Shown here: positions 60,195-64,000 of the stretch, piece by piece
How the letters are laid out: each line of letters opens with the position of its first letter
Numbering within the stretch: the stretch's first letter is position 1
Source: Lutibacter oricola
Lineage (GTDB): Bacteria > Bacteroidota > Bacteroidia > Flavobacteriales > Flavobacteriaceae
Direction of reading: 5' to 3'
DNA: 64,000 nucleotides
Assembly (NCBI RefSeq): GCF_900106565.1
Contig: NZ_FNNJ01000006.1
Location: forward strand, 1-64,000
Position numbers and translations under genes: made by a program
Notes under the pieces: generated by a model
Told to the model about the DNA's origin: nothing
Databases searched by the model: none
Seen by the model: the letters and a program-made list of their open reading frames with translations, nothing else

Positions 60195-60223
60195 GCATAC
60201 AGCTTATTACTAGCTTGTTATGC
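60195..60223. promoter_or_regulatory. Imperfect inverted repeat upstream of copper-type receptor
   Basis: GCATA...AGCT pairs with AGCT...TATGC across 29 bp, with a small internal asymmetry. It lies 26 bp before the receptor ATG. It could be a regulator site or a leader hairpin; weak evidence. Confidence 0.3.
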
Positions 60224-60248
60224 ACAATAGTATATATAATAAATAATA

Positions 60249-62516
60249 ATGAGAAAAGTATTACTAACTATTTCAGTACTATTTTTTGCTGCATTTTCTT
60301 ATGCTCAAACAACTGAAATAACTGGAGAAATAATTAATAAAATTAACCAAAAACCGGTTGGTTACGCTACTATAAAAATATTAAAAAGAGGTACGTATAC
60401 GGTATCGGACGACGAAGGAAAGTTTGCTATAACGGGAAAAGGTAATGTTGAAGTTGAGGTTTCGCATATAGGTTATAAAACACAACTTGTGAAACTTCAA
60501 CAAAACATTATAATTAAAATGGAACCAGCTCAAATTGAGCTAAATGAAATTTTAGTGAAGTCAAACCCATTAGAAGACATTTCACAATCTGTTGTTATTA
60601 CAGATGCTACCAAAAGAATAAGCCAACCGCGTAGTGTTGGACATTTATTTAAAGAAGTACAAGGTTTTGGTATAGTTAAAAGAGGAGCTTATGCATCGGA
60701 GCCTGTTTTTAGATCTTTTAAATACGAACAATTAAATGTTCAATACGATGGAGGTTTTAAAATTTTAAATGCGTGTCCTAATAGAATGGATCCAATTACA
60801 ACACATGTAATTCCAGAAGAAATTGAAAAAATTGAAATTGTAAAAGGGCCTTTTACAGTTCGTTTTGGTCAAAATTTTGGAGGAATTGTTAACCTAGTGG
60901 CAAAAAATCCAGCAAAAACTAAAAAAGGTTTGCACGGAAGTGTAGAAGGAGGATACGAATCTAATGGAGGAAATTTGGTTACAGGAGCTTCTGTTCAATA
61001 TGTAGAAGATAAATACGACCTTCACTTTAATGGGTCTTATAGAGAGTTTGGAGATTATGAAGATGGAGATGGAAATGAAGTGCCATCGTCATTTAGAACT
61101 ACAGATTACTCTGTAAAATTAGGTTATAATCCAACAGTTAGTCAACGTTTACAATTAACTTGGAGGCAATCATTTGGTCGAGATATTGATCACGCAGGTT
61201 TACCAATGGATTCTCCGTTTGACGATAGTTATTTAGCAGGTTTGGATTATAAATGGGAAAATATTTCTGAAAAAATTGATAATTTTTCTGCAAAGGTTTT
61301 TTATTCATATGTAGATCATTTAATGACTAATGGTGGGCGTCCAAACTTTGGAATGTTAGATGCACAATCTCCAGTTGAAGTTGCTACTTATGGAGGTAAA
61401 GCCGAAATTGTTTTTACGCCTTCTAAAAATTCAAGAATTTTTGCTGGTGTAGATGCTAATGTTATTGAAAGAGATGGTAGCAGAACACGTATTGTTAAAA
61501 TGATGAATGGTATGATGTTACCAATGCCAATGACTAAAGTTGATAAAATTTGGCAAGATTCAGAATTAGATGATTATGGTGTTTTTGTTGAGGGTAAGTT
61601 TAAGTTAAATAAAAAGTTAACCTTAACAAGTGGTGTAAGAGCAGATATTATTTCAGCAGTAATTAACGATCCTGAAGCTGATTTTTTAGCGTTATACGGA
61701 GGAAACATAGCAAATGCTTCAGAAGTAAATATTAGCGGAAACGTAGCTTTAAAATATCAAAAAAATGGGTTGCAAGCACAAATAGCTTTAGGTAGAGGTG
61801 TAAGAACTGCAAGTATGGCTGAGCGATTTATCAATCATTTTTCGGTTGGAGTTGATCCTTACGAGTATGTTGGAAACCCAAATTTGGATCCAGAAATTAA
61901 TAACCAAATAGAACTTTCTTTTAGTAAAAGATTTAGCACTATTGAAATTGGAGCTACTGTATTTTATTCTTTGTTAGAAGATTATATTGTACCTGTTGTA
62001 AATAATTCTATACCAAGAAAATTTATGACAACAACACCTCCAACAGTTTCAAAACAATTTATAAATATCGACGAGGCTTCACAAACGGGAATTGAATTCA
62101 ATTTTAATTATCAAGCTTCAGATAAATTGTTATTCACTTCTGAAGTTTCTTATACACAAGGTGAAAATACAGATTTAAATGAACCTTTAGCACAAATTCC
62201 ACCTTTTATGGCTAATCTTGGCGCAAAATTCGAAAATAAGAATTATTGGTTAGCATTAAACGCTCGTTTAGTAGCTAGTCAAGGTAGAGTTTCAACATCG
62301 TTTATGGAGAGCGAAACACCAGGTTTTGGAATTGTAGATTTTAGAGCAGGATTTGAGCCTTTTAAAAATGTTTCTATAGGTGCGGCAGTATTAAATGTTT
62401 TGGATAAAACATATTACGAGCATTTAAATTATTCATTTAAAAATTCTAGTTTACTATCGGGTAAAATATATGAACCTGGTAGAAACTTTACAACATATAT
62501 AAAGTATAATTTTTAA
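60249..62516 (+). CDS. TonB-dependent receptor with OprC/NosA-like copper site
   Basis: A 755-residue outer-membrane transporter. It has a signal peptide (about 1-19, FSYAQ), a carboxypeptidase-regulatory-like domain (about 22-100), a plug (about 110-220) and a barrel ending in IKYNF. The plug has the CxxxM motif Cys176-x-x-x-Met180 in LNACPNRMDP, and the barrel has His357-x-Met359 in YVDHLMTNGG. In the copper transporter OprC of Pseudomonas, the metal site is made of CxxxM and HxM motifs with almost the same spacing (about 180 residues apart), so this is a good copper importer candidate. The Cys-rich small protein lies directly upstream, and a terminator follows. Confidence 0.9.
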   Translation: MRKVLLTISVLFFAAFSYAQTTEITGEIINKINQKPVGYATIKILKRGTYTVSDDEGKFAITGKGNVEVEVSHIGYKTQLVKLQQNIIIKMEPAQIELNEILVKSNPLEDISQSVVITDATKRISQPRSVGHLFKEVQGFGIVKRGAYASEPVFRSFKYEQLNVQYDGGFKILNACPNRMDPITTHVIPEEIEKIEIVKGPFTVRFGQNFGGIVNLVAKNPAKTKKGLHGSVEGGYESNGGNLVTGASVQYVEDKYDLHFNGSYREFGDYEDGDGNEVPSSFRTTDYSVKLGYNPTVSQRLQLTWRQSFGRDIDHAGLPMDSPFDDSYLAGLDYKWENISEKIDNFSAKVFYSYVDHLMTNGGRPNFGMLDAQSPVEVATYGGKAEIVFTPSKNSRIFAGVDANVIERDGSRTRIVKMMNGMMLPMPMTKVDKIWQDSELDDYGVFVEGKFKLNKKLTLTSGVRADIISAVINDPEADFLALYGGNIANASEVNISGNVALKYQKNGLQAQIALGRGVRTASMAERFINHFSVGVDPYEYVGNPNLDPEINNQIELSFSKRFSTIEIGATVFYSLLEDYIVPVVNNSIPRKFMTTTPPTVSKQFINIDEASQTGIEFNFNYQASDKLLFTSEVSYTQGENTDLNEPLAQIPPFMANLGAKFENKNYWLALNARLVASQGRVSTSFMESETPGFGIVDFRAGFEPFKNVSIGAAVLNVLDKTYYEHLNYSFKNSSLLSGKIYEPGRNFTTYIKYNF

Positions 62517-62546
62517 TTGTTAGTTATACTTTATACGTTTGTTTGT

Positions 62547-62580
62547 AACCACGGAAATTAATTTTTTCGTGGTTTTTTTA
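62547..62580 (+). terminator. Terminator after copper-type receptor
   Basis: The stem AACCACG/CGTGGTT (62547-62553 with 62568-62574) is followed by T's. Confidence 0.85.
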
Positions 62581-62631
62581 TGAAATAATTTCTGTAAATT
62601 GCAGTAAAGCAACTAATATTTTTTTTGACTT

Positions 62632-63312
62632 ATGAAAATAACTTACCTAGGACACGCAACCTTAAGTATCGAAACTAAAGATAAAACCATTCTTGTAGAT
62701 CCGTTTATTACAGGAAATGAATTGGCAAAAGACATTGATATTGATAAATTATACGCCGATTATATTTTAATAACACACGCGCATCAAGATCATATTTTAG
62801 ATGTTGAAGCAATAGCGAAAAGAACTGGAGCTAGAATTGTTTCTAATTTTGAAATTGTAAATTATTTTGGCGAAAAAGGAATAGATGGACACCCAATGAA
62901 TCACGGAGGTAAATGGAAATTTGATTTTGGAACTGTACATTATACAAACGCCATACACACAAGTTCTTTTCCTGATGGAAGTTATGGAGGACAACCAGGT
63001 GGATTTGTTATAGAAACCAGTCATCATAGAATTTATATAGCAGGAGATACAGCTTTAACTTATGATATGAAATTGATTCCAGAAATAATTGGAGAATTAG
63101 ATTTAGCCGTGTTACCAATTGGAGATAATTTTACAATGGGAGTAAATGAAGCTATAAAAGCAAGTACATTTTTAAATTGTAATAAAATATTAGGGTATCA
63201 TTTCGATACTTTTGGATATATAGAAATTGATAAAGCAGAAGCTATAAATAAATTCGCGAAGTCTAAAAAAGAATTGGTAATCTTACCAATTGGAAATAAT
63301 TTAAAAATATAA
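62632..63312 (+). CDS. Metal-dependent hydrolase (UPF0173/UlaG-like)
   Basis: A 226-residue metallo-beta-lactamase-fold hydrolase of the UPF0173 type, related to L-ascorbate-6-phosphate lactonase. Metal ligands are visible: ITHAHQDHILD (HxHxDH), MNHGG, IYIAGDTAL and LGYHFDTFGYI. The N terminus ITYLGHATLSIETKDKTILVDPFITGN is the family signature. It stands alone, 115 bp after the receptor. The substrate is unknown; proteins of this group are often annotated without a function. Confidence 0.92.
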   Translation: MKITYLGHATLSIETKDKTILVDPFITGNELAKDIDIDKLYADYILITHAHQDHILDVEAIAKRTGARIVSNFEIVNYFGEKGIDGHPMNHGGKWKFDFGTVHYTNAIHTSSFPDGSYGGQPGGFVIETSHHRIYIAGDTALTYDMKLIPEIIGELDLAVLPIGDNFTMGVNEAIKASTFLNCNKILGYHFDTFGYIEIDKAEAINKFAKSKKELVILPIGNNLKI

Positions 63313-63344
63313 ATTAAAACTACTACTAACTAAAAACTAAATTT

Positions 63345-63869
63345 ATGATTATTGCACTTTATGTATTATTAATTCTAGTATTATTAATAGTAATACTGGC
63401 TATTATTGCACCAAAAAGTTACGATGTTTCTCGTAGCATTTCAATAAACAAACCATTGCCAGAAGTATTTCAATATTTGAGACTAATAAAAAATCAAGAT
63501 AATTGGTCTCCTTGGGCAGAGAAAGATCCAAATATGAAAAAAACATTTACTGGAACCGATGGAGAAATTGGTTTTGTGTCAGCTTGGGTTGGAAATAAAG
63601 ATGTTGGAGAAGGAGAGCAAGAACTAATTGGAATAGTTGAAAATGAGGTTGTAAAATCGCAGTTAAGATTTTTTAAACCTTGGAAATCTCAGTCGGATGC
63701 GTATTTAAAAGTTGAAGAAGATGGAGACAGAACAAAAGTAATTTGGGGCTTTTCTGGAAACAATAAATTTCCAATAAGTATTATGATGCTTTTTATGAAT
63801 ATGGATAAAGCTGTTGGAAAAGATTTTGAGTTTGGGTTAAATAAATTAAAAACAATTCTAGAACTTTAG
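63345..63869 (+). CDS. SRPBCC family protein with membrane anchor
   Basis: A 174-residue protein: one N-terminal transmembrane helix (IIALYVLLILVLLIVILAII, about 1-20) and a START/SRPBCC helix-grip fold (YDVSRSISINKPLPEVFQYLRLIKNQDNWSPW, GEIGFVSAWVGNKDVGEGEQELI, VIWGFSGNNKFPISIMMLFMN), of the polyketide-cyclase/dehydrase type common in this phylum. It may bind a hydrophobic ligand. It is 32 bp after the hydrolase and 18 bp before the membrane protein that is cut by the window end. Ligand unknown. Confidence 0.85.
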   Translation: MIIALYVLLILVLLIVILAIIAPKSYDVSRSISINKPLPEVFQYLRLIKNQDNWSPWAEKDPNMKKTFTGTDGEIGFVSAWVGNKDVGEGEQELIGIVENEVVKSQLRFFKPWKSQSDAYLKVEEDGDRTKVIWGFSGNNKFPISIMMLFMNMDKAVGKDFEFGLNKLKTILEL

Positions 63870-63887
63870 GTTTTAAATTTTATAACT

Positions 63888-64000
63888 ATGAAGAGCAAAA
63901 GAGTTTATATTATGCTGTCTATAGTTATAATATTATTACTCATTCCTTTAATAGCTATGCGGTTTACAAGTGAAGTGAATTGGACATTGTCCGATTTTGT
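63888..64000 (+). CDS. Membrane protein, 5' part (cut by window end)
   Basis: The ATG at 63888 opens a frame reading MKSKRVYIMLSIVIILLLIPLIAMRFTSEVNWTLSDFV up to the window end. The one visible hydrophobic helix, then NWTLSDF, resembles small polytopic membrane proteins common in flavobacteria that have no known function. It lies 18 bp after the SRPBCC gene, probably in the same operon. Only 37 complete codons are visible. Confidence 0.65.
   Translation, partial: MKSKRVYIMLSIVIILLLIPLIAMRFTSEVNWTLSDF

Overview
The window is an AT-rich, densely coded chromosomal segment from a member of the Bacteroidota, almost certainly family Flavobacteriaceae. Three signs support this: a type IX secretion (T9SS) C-terminal sorting domain next to a PorP/SprF-type partner, -7 promoter boxes of the form TAnnTTTG, and outer-membrane proteins typical of the group (flavobacterial LptD, TamB, TonB receptors, HYC_CC_PP-like proteins). 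I cannot name the genus. I see no rRNA, tRNA, CRISPR array, transposase or prophage gene.

Layout. 1-4.7 kb: the 3' end of a repetitive T9SS-exported surface protein, a PorP/SprF-like protein and an OmpA/PD40 protein, followed by a non-coding tail with two copies of an RNA hairpin motif and a strong terminator. 4.7-13.7 kb: gcvP, a UbiA-like membrane protein with a methyltransferase, a coiled-coil protein with a cysteine-free zinc ribbon, a Nif3 protein, lpxK, a purine nucleoside phosphorylase and a periplasmic thioredoxin. 13.7-21 kb: a 0.5 kb gene-poor stretch with one possible gene remnant, an OmpA protein with internal repeats preceded by two copies of a 35-bp element, then symporter-pdxH-sixA-ppx on the minus strand and recR-glycosyltransferase on the plus strand. 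21-25.5 kb: ADP-forming acyl-CoA synthetase with iorB and iorA.

25.7-36.1 kb: an essentially complete heme pathway. hemA, a hemC-hemD fusion, hemB, hemL, hemE and hemN run on the plus strand. An AraC-type regulator, hemH and hemJ run divergently. The 277-bp gap between the two units holds two long palindromes and several promoter boxes. Together these genes lead from glutamyl-tRNA to protoheme.

36.4-42.3 kb: a 2-oxoacid dehydrogenase E2, a small orphan protein, a metal-linked group (HMA protein, TonB receptor, HYC_CC_PP-like protein) and tsaD. 42.4-50.7 kb: tamB, a nucleotidyltransferase and the glycolytic group pfkA-lipoprotein-gap-mgsA. 50.7-60 kb: ridA, lptD, an amidase, an MCE protein, two Fe-S redox proteins, a secreted protein and menA. 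60-64 kb: a small Cys-rich protein, a TonB receptor carrying an OprC-like copper site, a metallo-hydrolase, an SRPBCC protein and the start of a membrane protein cut by the window end.

The observations most worth a second look are the duplicated RNA hairpin after the T9SS genes, the duplicated 35-bp element upstream of the repeat-containing OmpA gene, the heme control region, the copper-type receptor with its Cys-rich neighbour, and several envelope genes that have no ATG start.
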